Below are positions 49,238-59,109 of a stretch of DNA of 64,000 nucleotides, in pieces. A model generated the notes under the pieces. It was not told the origin of the DNA. It ran no database searches and was given only the letters and a program-made list of their open reading frames with translations. Within the stretch, counting starts at the first letter, position 1; each line of letters starts with the position of its first letter. Made by a program: the position numbers and the translations under genes. Origin of the DNA: Linderina pennispora (lineage: Eukaryota > Kickxellomycota > Kickxellomycetes > Kickxellales > Kickxellaceae); contig NW_024468252.1 of the NCBI RefSeq assembly GCF_002104995.1, positions 1,240,001-1,304,000 of the forward strand, read 5' to 3'.

Positions 49238-50180
49238 GATCTGGTTCAAAGGCTTTACTGTTCGATATGGAGATTGAGGGTTGTTCAGAAGCGATGTAAC
49301 ATGAAATGTGCGGGAGGGAGGGGGCGGAGGGCGGGTGATGGAGAGGAAGGAATGAGATGAAAAGGGAGAAAAGGAACAGGCCTGAGGAGAAAGGAACGCA
49401 AAAAGAGGATGGTGGTCCAACGATGGCCGCTTTAAGTACACAGGTAGAAGAAAAGGCACTATAAATACAAAATTTTTCTCTGAAAACTCGTGCCAATTAG
49501 AGAAGCGCTTGAGGATCATTTGCGCCAAAATAGCGTGACAGACTACGCCTTCTTCTCAGTGGGTAGATGCGAATCCTAGATCGCCGCCAAAAGCCAACAA
49601 TGTCCTCCGGTTCATTGTATGCATATGACCTGACGTCATTGGGCAATGCTGCTGCAGACAGCGAGTTTAGCTGTGCTGGGCTGCCCGTGTCCGAGCACCG
49701 CCGGCACGCACTGGCGCGATTTCTGCGCAGGCACCACGCCCCCACAGTCAATGCTGGCCGAGAGCAGCGGTGGTGACAATGGCTGTGACCGTGCGCCAAG
49801 TTAATGATCTCGCAGCAACCGCCTCAACCACACACCGAATGAGAGTATCGTCAAATATAGCGGGGCTGGTGGGCTGGACAGGCTGGGACGGGTGTCGACA
49901 GTCTCCAGGCGACTGAGAGATGAAGGCTGGGTGGCAGTAGCAAATAGCAATGAAACCGTGCGATCAATTATAGCACAGTCCTTTTCCAGCAGAGCCTGGC
50001 ACGGGGCTGGAAAGCCGGCTGTGGGAAATCGCGTTGACATCATGCAGCGGATGCAAAGCGTCACCGCTCTGCGCCCTGGCTGTGCCTGAGTGAACAGATT
50101 TTCCTCTCCCCTTGCTCTTTTGCAAATTCGGTTTGTATTTCTTTCCTTTTTTATTTTTTGTATTGCTAATTACCTCATAA
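49238..50180. other. Divergent intergenic region
   Basis: About 940 bp between the MscS and nucleotide pyrophosphatase genes, holding both promoters. Short open frames (for example 49567-49776, plus) have no features. A T-rich leader precedes the pyrophosphatase start. Confidence 0.5.
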
Positions 50181-51968
50181 ATGAACTCTCTCAGCGAGAA
50201 GCAGCCCTTTGTGGGCACCGGCAGCGACGACCTCGGGCAGTACGAAGCAGCCCCAGCCCAGCGGGACACTGTACGCCGGCGCTTTGGGGTAGTTTACTGG
50301 GTCGGAATTGCGCTGCTGACGGTTCCGCTGGCGCTGCTCACGCTTGGGTCGACAGTGCTGGTGTACAACTGCGAGCACCCGCTCAGCAACAGCTCGCTGC
50401 TGTCGAACGGCACGCACCAGTTCAAGCCGACTCTAATTCTGGTGTCGCTGGACGGGTTCCGGCCTGACTACCTGGACCGCGGCATCACGCCAAACCTGCT
50501 TGAAATTGGCAAGCAGGGGCTGCGGGCAGACTACATGCTGCCGTCGTTTCCGTCGTCGACCTTCCCGAACCATTACACAATAGTGACTGGGCTGTACCCC
50601 GGGTCGCACGGCATCGTGTCGAACGAATTCTACGACAACGCCATCAACGACACGTTTGTGTACAAGAACGCCAAGAAGAACGTGGACCCGCGGTGGTGGA
50701 ATGGCGGCGAGCCGATCTGGGTCACGGCCGAGAAGCAAGGGGTCAAGGCCGGGATTGACATGTGGCCCGGGTCCACTGCAGTGATCCGCGGAGTGAAGCC
50801 AAGCTACGTGATTCCATATATGGACCGCGTCCACCCGACAGCCAAGACGCAGCAGCTGCTCGAGTGGCTGGACCTGCCGATTGAGAAGCGCCCGGCGTTT
50901 TTGGCCACATACATGCCCGAGGTCGATCAGGCCGCTCACAACAACGGCCCAGACGCCAAGCCTGTCAACGACGCCGTGCAGATGGTCGACGAAGCCCTTG
51001 GCGAGCTGCACCGCGAGATCGCCCGCCGCAATCTGACTCATATTGTCAACCTGATGGTGGTCAGCGACCACGGGATGGCGACCACGTACGCACGCAAGTA
51101 TGCCATCTACGTCGATGACTACATTGATGTGTCGCGACTGCACGGCATCTACGGCTGGCCGCTGGGAGGCATCCAGCCCAAGGACGACGCCGATGTGCCC
51201 GAGATGTTCAGACGCCTGAGCCTGGCCAGCCAGGGCCAGCCGTGGCGCGTGTATCTGCGTCACCAGATTCCTCGCCGCTTCCACTATACACATGAGACGC
51301 GGGTGGCGCCCATCTACATTATACCCGAGCTGCCGTGGTATGTCTCGACCCGCGCTGCCGACCAGTACCACGCGAGCCAGATAAAGTCGTCGGAGATGTT
51401 CCCACCCACTGGTGTGCATGGCTACGACAACCTGCATCCGCTGATGCGCGCGACTTTTGTGGCCACCGGCCCGGCCTTCCGGTCGCGTCACACCCAGGCG
51501 CGCTCGGCACCCATGACCATGCTGTCCACCAACATCACGGTCCTGGACCGCAATGAACACCGGCTGCAATACATGGCAGCTCGCCGCAGCATGTCTGCTG
51601 TGTATGACCTGGACCCGCCGCAGTTGCCTGGCAGCTCGTCGTTGATCCCACAGCGGTTTGGCATGGACAACCGTATCTCGGACATGTCGGCAACAGAGGA
51701 CTTTTTGGAGCTGCTGGAGAGCGCCCGCGAGTCGCAGCTCAACCACATCAACAGCCAGCTGCAAAAGTGGAATACTGAATACACCGCATACCAGGCCGAG
51801 TACGACCGCATCTGGGGCGACTATGGACTGCCAGAGCACGAGCTGGCTGCAATCCGCCACCCACCGTTCGAGAACGTTGAGCTGTACGGGCTCATGGCCA
51901 GGATTCTGCATGTTAACGCAGCTCCAAACAATGGAACTTCCAAGTTCGCTGACTGGTGGCTGGCTTAG
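50181..51968 (+). CDS. NPP1: Nucleotide pyrophosphatase/phosphodiesterase, type II membrane protein
   Basis: 595-residue ENPP-type enzyme that hydrolyses extracellular nucleotides to nucleoside monophosphates. A short cytosolic tail and one membrane anchor (about 37-62) make it type II. The zinc site and nucleophile are complete: D91 in LVSLDGFRPDYL, the nucleophile T127 in SFPSSTFPNHYTIVTGLYPG, D249 and H253 in PEVDQAAHN, D296-H297 in VVSDHGM, and the last ligand His in GVHGYDN. N-glycosylation sites (NSS, NGT, NDT, NLT, NIT) agree with a lumenal/extracellular domain. Yeast Npp1/Npp2 are induced by phosphate starvation; regulation here is not visible. Confidence 0.92.
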   Translation: MNSLSEKQPFVGTGSDDLGQYEAAPAQRDTVRRRFGVVYWVGIALLTVPLALLTLGSTVLVYNCEHPLSNSSLLSNGTHQFKPTLILVSLDGFRPDYLDRGITPNLLEIGKQGLRADYMLPSFPSSTFPNHYTIVTGLYPGSHGIVSNEFYDNAINDTFVYKNAKKNVDPRWWNGGEPIWVTAEKQGVKAGIDMWPGSTAVIRGVKPSYVIPYMDRVHPTAKTQQLLEWLDLPIEKRPAFLATYMPEVDQAAHNNGPDAKPVNDAVQMVDEALGELHREIARRNLTHIVNLMVVSDHGMATTYARKYAIYVDDYIDVSRLHGIYGWPLGGIQPKDDADVPEMFRRLSLASQGQPWRVYLRHQIPRRFHYTHETRVAPIYIIPELPWYVSTRAADQYHASQIKSSEMFPPTGVHGYDNLHPLMRATFVATGPAFRSRHTQARSAPMTMLSTNITVLDRNEHRLQYMAARRSMSAVYDLDPPQLPGSSSLIPQRFGMDNRISDMSATEDFLELLESARESQLNHINSQLQKWNTEYTAYQAEYDRIWGDYGLPEHELAAIRHPPFENVELYGLMARILHVNAAPNNGTSKFADWWLA

Positions 51969-52225
51969 ACATAAATTTGGTGTGTATCTCTTATCCTTCT
52001 AGTTTGCTGTCAATATGAACATGTTCGAATTACTTGACACATGATATCATGCGCACATGATAACTGGAAATACACTGCTGTCGCTGCCTTTGCTTGTTCT
52101 CTACCTGCAATCTGCATTGGCGACATGCTGTTCCATCTTTCCATCAGTATGCAGTTTGCCCGCATTCCCTCAACGTTGCATCTGGTACTCCTGTGAAAGA
52201 CTGTCTGGCACTGTTTGCTCGATGA

Positions 52226-52234
52226 TATATAAAG
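52226..52234 (+). promoter_or_regulatory. TATA box of the small cysteine-rich protein gene
   Basis: TATATAAAG about 78 nt upstream of the ATG at 52312. Confidence 0.5.
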
Positions 52235-52311
52235 GCAAGGCTCCTGCACTGGACAGAACATGCTCCTTAGGCAGATCTTCTCCCTTTCTCTCCCAATCGC
52301 ATTCAGCCATT

Positions 52312-52569
52312 ATGAAGCTTATCTCTTTCGCTGTTCTCGCCCTTGCTGCTGCCGCAGCCTCTGCTGAGACCGCTCCTAGCCCTGAGCTTGTTGCCGAGAT
52401 CCAGTATGGCGGCGACCAATTCCCTGGTGGCGGCGGCCAGTTCCCTGGCGGTGGTGGTGGTCGATTCCCTGGCGGCGACAGCTGGAGACGCCGCCACTGC
52501 GAACGCCAGTGCCGCTGGCAGCCTTACTACTGGCAGTGCATACGCCGGTGCATGGGCTGGTGGCACTGA
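52312..52569 (+). CDS. Small secreted glycine-rich, four-cysteine protein
   Basis: 85 residues. The N-terminus MKLISFAVLALAAAAASA is a signal peptide. A pro region contains three Phe-Pro-Gly-Gly repeats, and an Arg triplet at 59-61 could be a Kex2-type site. The last 24 residues hold Cys63, 67, 76 and 80, spaced C-x3-C-x8-C-x3-C, and are rich in Arg and Trp. Two CxxxC motifs on facing helices are the mark of alpha-hairpinin-type peptides, many of which are antimicrobial or protease-inhibiting in plants. The spacer here is near the short end, so this is a resemblance, not an assignment. The start (MKLISFA...) resembles that of the repeat-peptide precursor, but no homology is implied. Confidence 0.75.
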   Translation: MKLISFAVLALAAAAASAETAPSPELVAEIQYGGDQFPGGGGQFPGGGGGRFPGGDSWRRRHCERQCRWQPYYWQCIRRCMGWWH

Positions 52570-52746
52570 CACCATTGGACGGGCACTTTGCTTTCTTTTT
52601 ACGAATTGACAGCGCAGCGTAGTTGGGTCTCTAAACCCTTGCTTGCCCGATATATGTGACCATGTACTGCTCAATATCGTCGCTACCAGTGTCAATATTA
52701 ATAAAACCTCAAAACAAAAGAGTATATCACGCCATGAGAAACCCGC

Positions 52747-53949
52747 TCACAGTGCCATCTTTCCGTGTGCCTTGCTTGACTCCTGCTCACGCAACACGTC
52801 AGAAGCAGAGCCCACAGCCGGGCTATGCTCATCATCAATGGTAGTTTGTGCGAAGCGTGACATAACCTCGTCAGCAAAACTGGCCGATGACCCCTCGCCG
52901 GTAATGTCGCCCAGATCCATCCGTGGCGACCTGCTGCTCTCCTGCGCGGCCCGCCACTCCTTGTGCGCGGCCACCGAGCTATCTACCAGCCAGTGCACAC
53001 GGGAAGCCTCGTCAATCGACGCACTCAGCTTTGCCAGTATTTCTGCTTTATCTTCGTCGCCAAGCATGCCCATGTAGTTATTGATGGTTGCCGACCGCTC
53101 ATCAACATCCTTCATCAGCTCGCTGACGATTGCATTGCTGCGCGGGTCCTCCTCGACATTCAGTGCCACCAGGTTCTCAGTCAACATGCTGCACAGCGAC
53201 TGGAGCTCCTGCGCCGAGCCCTCCATGTGCTTGATCAGGGTGTCGGTGAGCACAATGCGCTCTTGCAGCTGCGACTTGTCTTCGGGCAGTGCCTCCTCGA
53301 TAGCCTCGCGCTGCTGCTGCTCGACCAGGGGTCCCGGATTCTCCAGCGCCCTGGCCAGGACATCCGGCGGGAAATTGGCCTCTGATGGAGTACGGACCTG
53401 CGGGTACGTCCACCCTTCCTGCTCGTGGGTTACCGCAGGCCGCGGCAGCGCATTCTGCTTTGGCTGCATCTGCACTCTCTCACGCACCCTGTCCACGACG
53501 GCCTCCAGGTTCGCCTTGGCGCTGGGGCTCTCAAAGTACAGCACGCACCAGTTCGACACCATGCATAGCAGAGCTTCACGCACCGCCAGTGGGACGCTGG
53601 TGCTGCAAATCGTCCGCAAAATCACCGTGGTTTTGCTGCGGTCCTTGAATATCGGCAGCATGTGCCGAGGGTATGTCATCACTATTCCCTGGAGCACCGC
53701 CAGCAAGTCAATCAGCCGCTCAACATCGTCGCTGTCCACCCCTCTCTTCTTGCGCCCGCCGCCTATCCGCGACAGCAGCCCTCCGCTGTCCTTGTCCGAC
53801 ACGCTGCTCATGACGTGGTTGAAGGATATGGCTGCACTATCGGGCTGCCGGGCAAACATGCTGTAGACGTTGTTGTACTCCCCAGGGTCGTCAGCCGCAT
53901 CGTTGATGGTCTGCTGCAGCTTGCCCTTTTTGCCTGTAAACAGCGGCAT
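52747..53949 (-). CDS. LSB5: VHS/GAT-domain protein, Lsb5-like
   Basis: 400 residues from the ATG at 53949 (MPLFTGKKGKLQQTINDAAD). The first ~180 residues look like a VHS-type helical domain (SDDVERLIDLLAVLQGIVMT, LAVREALLCMVSNWCVLYFE). A helical region around 230-310 (VLTDTLIKHMEGSAQELQSL, SELMKDVDERSATINNYM) resembles a GAT domain. VHS plus GAT without ear or UIM, at this length, fits yeast Lsb5, which links ubiquitinated cargo and actin at endocytic sites. The C-terminus is Ser/Asp-rich and disordered. The frame is open upstream, but that part is low-complexity and Phe-rich, so I treat it as 5' UTR. Confidence 0.55.
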   Translation of the reverse strand: MPLFTGKKGKLQQTINDAADDPGEYNNVYSMFARQPDSAAISFNHVMSSVSDKDSGGLLSRIGGGRKKRGVDSDDVERLIDLLAVLQGIVMTYPRHMLPIFKDRSKTTVILRTICSTSVPLAVREALLCMVSNWCVLYFESPSAKANLEAVVDRVRERVQMQPKQNALPRPAVTHEQEGWTYPQVRTPSEANFPPDVLARALENPGPLVEQQQREAIEEALPEDKSQLQERIVLTDTLIKHMEGSAQELQSLCSMLTENLVALNVEEDPRSNAIVSELMKDVDERSATINNYMGMLGDEDKAEILAKLSASIDEASRVHWLVDSSVAAHKEWRAAQESSRSPRMDLGDITGEGSSASFADEVMSRFAQTTIDDEHSPAVGSASDVLREQESSKAHGKMAL

Positions 53950-54591
53950 TGTGCGGAAAATGCTGAAATTCAGGGGTTGGAAAAAAAAAAAAAGAGCTAA
54001 AGAGTGGGAAAATGTCAAGGGAGAGAAAAAGAAACAGGAAAAGGAAAACAAGCCAGCCTGGCAGCATTGCATCCAGAGGGACGCCGATGCATTGCTGCTG
54101 CGGCTTTTTGTAGAGCTTCTTTTGTAGGATATCAGCTGGGGGCACAGCCAGTCCAGTGGAGCTCGTGCTGCTGACAACCTGCCTGTGCTGGACATGGCCC
54201 CTGCCAGACACGCGCAACTGAATTTACTCGGGGATTGCCACGAATCAGCCATCGATACAGGCTGGCTGATGGTGCTCAGCTTGCTTGGAAAGGCAGATCG
54301 ATGTCTACAAACCCAGGCGGTCCGCTGTCGGTCTGGCCCGAAAGCTTTGTGGAGTTTTTCTGCCCGAAAATCAACATTTATTTCTGGCGGCAGCATGTGC
54401 TTTTGAAGGTAATCCTGATGACCCATCTCGTTTTTTGGCTCATGATATCCTAGAGGAACATCAAGAGCTGTGCCCACACCCCGCGCAAGTTTAGCACTTC
54501 CCAATATATCTGCTCCATTTGCAAAACACGTGGATGCAGTGCCAACAATGCAGATGTGTGAAAAATAAGCCTGTTGCTAACAATAGCCCCT
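53950..54591. other. Intergenic region upstream of the VHS/GAT-like gene
   Basis: About 640 bp. An A-rich tract (53979-53992) lies near the start codon. No separate gene is supported. Confidence 0.5.
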
Positions 54592-56265
54592 TTAGCAAAA
54601 TTTTAGGTAGACAGACACATTGGCAAAGTGCTTTGCCCGCTCCTGAATCGCGTAGCCCTCGAACGCGTCCTTGATGAGCTGGCTGCGGGCCCTGGGGCGG
54701 TCGCACACAATCACAACCTTTAGTAGCGACGGAAGATGGGTGGCCATTTCGACCAATGCCACGGCCTGGTCGCTGAAGAGATCGGCCTTGCGGTAAGAGT
54801 ACTTGTCGGTTACAGTTAGCGCCTGCAGCGAGCGATTGACGACCGAGAGATCGGACCTCAGCACAGCCGACTGCATGTCGGACATGCTTGCGTTGCCCTC
54901 CCTATGCGTAAGGTAGCATTCGATATTGAGGGTGACAAGCTCAGGCAGCTGTTGGAGGATGTTCCGGAGCTCGTTGCGTGTGAAGTGATGGCCAATGCTC
55001 AGCGAGCGGAGCCGCACGCATCCAAAGCGCCATGTTGCGCATAAAAGACTCCAATCTACGCCAAACTCGAGCCTGCGGAGATTGGATACGGGGCTGACCA
55101 GATTGCCTAGGATATACTGGGGGTCGACCTCGCCAGCCTTCCGGTTGAACGACACCTGTACATGCGCCAGCCTTGGAAAATCCGACATGTTGAGCTGCTG
55201 CAGGAACTTGATGCGAGCGACGAGATGCAGCCTTTCGAGCGGGGCGTCCTTGAACATCCAATACACCTCGGGAGACTCGCCCCCGTCGCATCGGAGGTAG
55301 AGGCTGTGCAGCTTTGGGAAGCTATACAGGACCTTCTTGCTCGTGTCGGGAACCGCAGTGTCTTCTTCGCTGGAAACTCCAAATGTGATTGAGAGGGTCT
55401 CGAGATTAGGAAATGTCGCCGAGTACCTGTCGGATGCTCGCTCAAACAGCCGGAAAAGCTCATTTGGCTTGATCGTGTGAAACTTGAGATTGGTCAGCAG
55501 GCTGATATCCATGCAGGATCCGCTGACCAGATCCTCGAATTCGCGGTACCAAATGGAAAAGTCTTTCAATGCCGGAAATAAAAGCCTCGAGTAGTCGGTC
55601 GTGGTGAGGCAATTGACATCCAGGGCTGCAATCTGGTGGGCATGCGAGCTGACCACCGCCCCAATGTCTAGCCTGAGCTCGCCCGCATTGCACACAGACA
55701 GGGACAATGCCTTCAGGTTGGGTGTTACCGACAAAAGCGAATGGATTGACTGCGCCATGTGGCTCATGTCGGCGCCATTACCAACGCCGCGTTTCAGCGA
55801 CATGTCAATTCTCACCGTCTGCACCGACGGCCAGGGACGATCCACAAAGACCCTCCGTGTCAGGAAATCCCTCAGCCCTGTCCCCAACGCCGACGCCCCA
55901 TCTACCCGGAGAATAATCGTTCGTGGTTGAAACATGAACGGAATAATATCGGAATTCGTCTGCAGGTGGAAACGAGGCATGGCAGGGCTAGCTGTGGCCC
56001 CTCCATTAGCCATGCCCGCCTCTGTCGCGGCTCGCATGCTGTGCGAATTGGGCACGGTCTCTGAGAGACACTGCACATGGAAATAAAGCTTCTCGAATAT
56101 GCGCGGGCCCATTATTGCTCTCCACTCTTGACAGATGCCAGCCAGTCTGTACCTCTGCTGTAAGTATTCGCGGGCAAACTCATCTTCTGCTCTTGATTCA
56201 GCGTCGTCGAGAACATGTGCAAAAACCCTCTCCACTATCGTTGCTACGTAAAGTGCTGGATTCAT
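54592..56265 (-). CDS. F-box-like, leucine-rich protein of unknown target
   Basis: 557 residues from the ATG at 56265 (MNPALYVATIVERVFAHVLD). The N-terminal ~65 residues look like a degenerate F-box (VERVFAHVLD, then LAGICQEWRAIMGPRIFEKL). The rest alternates strand/helix with irregular Leu-rich repeats (SVTPNLKALSLSVCNAGELR, RRLEFGVDWSLLCATWRFGC), as in lineage-expanded F-box families of fungi. No membrane segment or catalytic motif. SCF-type substrate recognition is a family-based guess. Confidence 0.55.
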   Translation of the reverse strand: MNPALYVATIVERVFAHVLDDAESRAEDEFAREYLQQRYRLAGICQEWRAIMGPRIFEKLYFHVQCLSETVPNSHSMRAATEAGMANGGATASPAMPRFHLQTNSDIIPFMFQPRTIILRVDGASALGTGLRDFLTRRVFVDRPWPSVQTVRIDMSLKRGVGNGADMSHMAQSIHSLLSVTPNLKALSLSVCNAGELRLDIGAVVSSHAHQIAALDVNCLTTTDYSRLLFPALKDFSIWYREFEDLVSGSCMDISLLTNLKFHTIKPNELFRLFERASDRYSATFPNLETLSITFGVSSEEDTAVPDTSKKVLYSFPKLHSLYLRCDGGESPEVYWMFKDAPLERLHLVARIKFLQQLNMSDFPRLAHVQVSFNRKAGEVDPQYILGNLVSPVSNLRRLEFGVDWSLLCATWRFGCVRLRSLSIGHHFTRNELRNILQQLPELVTLNIECYLTHREGNASMSDMQSAVLRSDLSVVNRSLQALTVTDKYSYRKADLFSDQAVALVEMATHLPSLLKVVIVCDRPRARSQLIKDAFEGYAIQERAKHFANVSVYLKFC

Positions 56266-57638
56266 GGCGGGAAATAAGTGCGAAAGGTCAATAGCGAAGG
56301 AGAGAAGGGTGGGAAGGAAGCTCAAGTGACTAGTGCAGAAACAAGGAGGTACCCGGGTCTTCACGATTGAGCCTCATTTTCAGTATGGGTTCAAACGCCC
56401 CCTTGACGCCCCCTGCTTATCATTAGGTGATACATACATGAGATCCAATGGCGTATAGTGCTGTATGAGCATATGCTGGAATTTAGATGGCCAGAAAATA
56501 AAATTATACGTTGTCAAAGTGGTTATGATCGATTTGGACAAAGGCGGTGTTCTGAAAGAGAGACAGCAAGTATATAGCTCTGATGTGTACCTGCTCGAAA
56601 GCTCCACCAGTCTGTAGCCAATGGGTCAGCATCAGCTTTCCGTGGAGAAAGGACCATTTGGGTTCATTTACTTTCGTCCGTGCTTGGCATAGACGAGAAC
56701 TGCTCTTGGGTAGAGACATCGGAAGCAATAGGTAGAACCAACTGCTTATTGCTGAGCCATGTTTCGACGAGAGTACAGGCGAGTGAGAGTGAGAGTGAGA
56801 GCGGAACTGGGAATTTGGGTGTTGCCATGCACCACCTGCTTGCAGGATGCATGCATCTAGCACAATGCCGCCGCTCGCCTATGTCTCTTCGTAGATCCAT
56901 TTGCCTGGCTGTTGAGGACAGCACCGCTTGCATATGTCCAACTGAGAACAGTGAACTGGCACGGAAACAGCGTATAGTGGGGGTTGGGAATGCTCTGGTA
57001 AGCACGCTCTGCTCTTATTTCCATATCTAGATGGGTATAGACGCCACTGACTCCTGTGATGACGCATATGACAATATCCCACATCGAATTTCAGATAAAA
57101 TAACAGCAGGAAATATTGCAGGACATTTTTTTATCAATGTGGCGTACACGACTACTTGGCATGGAATTGCATTGCTCGCAGCGGAGATAGCATTGCTGAT
57201 TTGGAGTTATTTCCAGTGTTCAGCGATTTATTATGCACAGCACCAGCGCAATTTGGCAAGCAAATAGCATTAGCCAAAAGAGGGTTTAGTAAAACGTATT
57301 TATCGCAAAAACGTGTGTATTTAATATATAGCCATATACATGTGGAACAATACCAGAGGCAACAATGTGCTTTTTATACACCAACATTTCGCTTGAAATT
57401 CCAACACAAGCCTCCGTTTACAAACCATCAATGAAACCAAGGCGCATTTCATTGATTCTGAAACTGAGTGGCTGGGACATGCGGTGTGCGTTGTGTGCAT
57501 AGCTCAAAGAGGTAAGCCGTGGCAGACAGCAGCTACAGGAAATAAGGCAGCTACTCTGCATGTGCCCTAGCTCTGACGATCGATTCTCACAAGAAATATA
57601 TCTGCTTTTACATGTATTCAATCGCATGTTGGTGAACA
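56266..57638. other. Intergenic DNA without a supported gene
   Basis: About 1.37 kb. A GAGTGA/GAGAGT microsatellite lies at about 56778-56801. Several open frames of up to 119 codons exist on both strands and overlap, none with motif, signal peptide or convincing promoter. The right part (57050-57420) is AT-rich. Confidence 0.5.
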
Positions 57639-58823
57639 TCAATCATTCAGCCGGTCAGCATGCGCTTTCTTGACCTGCTCCCAAAACACCCCGTCGACAA
57701 CACACCTTGCGGCAACCCTAGCCGACGTCTTTGCTGCAAACAGAGTGTTTTCATGGGCCTTCTCGGTGCGCGCATCATGGGCAAACTTGCTCGTATGGTT
57801 CGGCGCTCCGGTGCCCGCCAAGTCATAGTTTCCATGCAGGGAGATGAAGCTCTGCGACAGATTGCCAAAGTCGGTCGACGCCCCCTGGCCGAACGTGGGC
57901 GGCACCTTGTATTTCTCCCGCATGATACCCTCGTACATTTTGCCCAATACCGGGTTGTCCTGGTTGTCCAGGTACGCGAACTCAGTGGTGACTTTGTGCG
58001 TGCACCCGGTGGCCAGGGCCGCTGACCTGAAAATATCCAGCGTGCGCTGTTCCAGGACCCTCAGATCCTTGGCCCAGGACGCCCGGATAATGCATTCGAT
58101 GCGCGAGTACTCGGGGATGATATTGGCAGCCTCGCCACCTGTAGTGATAATGCTGTTGGCTCGCCAGTCTGGCCTCAGCTGCTCGCGCGTGGCGCCCATG
58201 GCAATCTGGGCCAGGCTGGCCGCGGTTCCCGCATTGATGCCGTCCCAGGGCGCTGCTGCCGAATGTGAGGCCTTGCCGAAATACTCGACGGACATTTTCT
58301 GGCAGCACTGCGAGTGCCATGTCCCCGAGTACCCGATGGTCGGATGCATGATCATCAAGAGGTCGGAGCCGTCGAACACGCCGGCCTTCTGCATGATTAT
58401 TTTGCCTCCGACATTCTCTTCGGCTGGTGTGCCAAACAGCCTCACGGTTCCGGGGATCCGGCAGGCATCGAGGACGGCCGAGATTGCCAGGAACATGGCT
58501 ATGCCGGAAATGGCTATCAGATTGTGCCCGCAGGCATGGCCAAGCCCCGGCAGAGCGTCGTACTCGGAGCAGAACCCGATGCGCAGGCCTCCATAGGCGC
58601 CAGCCGGTGATACATAAGAGGCAACAAATGCGGTCTGGAGCCCAGCAACGCTATGCTCGACCTTGAACCCTCTGCTCTTCAGGTAGTCGGTGATGGCTTT
58701 GCATGCATGTGTCTCGTTCAGCGCCAGTTCGGGATTGTCGTGGATGGACAGCGAGAGTTTGCGCAGGTCATGGCTAGCGGCGTCGATGGTTCTGAAAACA
58801 ATATCGTCAACAGATATGAGCAT
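57639..58823 (-). CDS. M20 family amidohydrolase/dipeptidase, PM20D2-like (copy 2)
   Basis: 394 residues. Metal and catalytic motifs: GFCSEYDALPGLGHACGHNL, GTPAEENVGGK and GASTDFGNLSQSFISLHGN. The lid domain starts at YFGKASHSAAAPWDGINAG. Compared with copy 3 the Glu pair is followed by NVGGK instead of AIGGK, and the protein lacks the C-terminal FYEKLSA tail. No signal peptide. ATG at 58823 gives a start matching copy 3 (ML[IV]SVDD). It is the second of two minus-strand tandem copies, 286 bp apart, with its own TATA box. Likely a cytosolic peptide- or acyl-amino-acid-cleaving enzyme; substrate not known. Confidence 0.86.
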   Translation of the reverse strand: MLISVDDIVFRTIDAASHDLRKLSLSIHDNPELALNETHACKAITDYLKSRGFKVEHSVAGLQTAFVASYVSPAGAYGGLRIGFCSEYDALPGLGHACGHNLIAISGIAMFLAISAVLDACRIPGTVRLFGTPAEENVGGKIIMQKAGVFDGSDLLMIMHPTIGYSGTWHSQCCQKMSVEYFGKASHSAAAPWDGINAGTAASLAQIAMGATREQLRPDWRANSIITTGGEAANIIPEYSRIECIIRASWAKDLRVLEQRTLDIFRSAALATGCTHKVTTEFAYLDNQDNPVLGKMYEGIMREKYKVPPTFGQGASTDFGNLSQSFISLHGNYDLAGTGAPNHTSKFAHDARTEKAHENTLFAAKTSARVAARCVVDGVFWEQVKKAHADRLND

Positions 58824-58886
58824 GGCGGTGAGGCTAATTTATGGATAAATGAAGACGACAAAGGACATTGGTGACAGCAGGCATGT

Positions 58887-58894
58887 CTTTTATA
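58887..58894 (-). promoter_or_regulatory. TATA box of M20 amidohydrolase copy 2
   Basis: TATAAAAG on the minus strand about 64 nt upstream of the ATG. Confidence 0.5.
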
Positions 58895-59109
58895 CACCGC
58901 ACCAGTGCAGTTCAAACCCCCTTGCCCATATGACTGTGTGCGGTCGTGGGAACAGCATGCAGCCCTTGCCCACCATGTTTGTAGATTACGCAGTCCCTCG
59001 ATATTCGCGCCTGGCGATCTCTCGAGTCCACCAGCAGCCAAAATGCCGGGTGCTTTGCGCCATACCAAGAGGGAAGCCTCCCGATATGTGGCCAACAAGC
59101 GTATTCCAA

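Noticed and set aside
56383-56410. GGGTTCAAACGCCCC as a possible tRNA B-box
   Set aside because: No matching A-box, acceptor stem or anticodon arm could be drawn around it. I found no convincing tRNA anywhere in the window.
56504-57434. Open frames of about 90-120 codons on both strands
   Set aside because: Mutually overlapping, low-complexity (Ser-Glu or Ser-His runs from a microsatellite), no promoter or motif.
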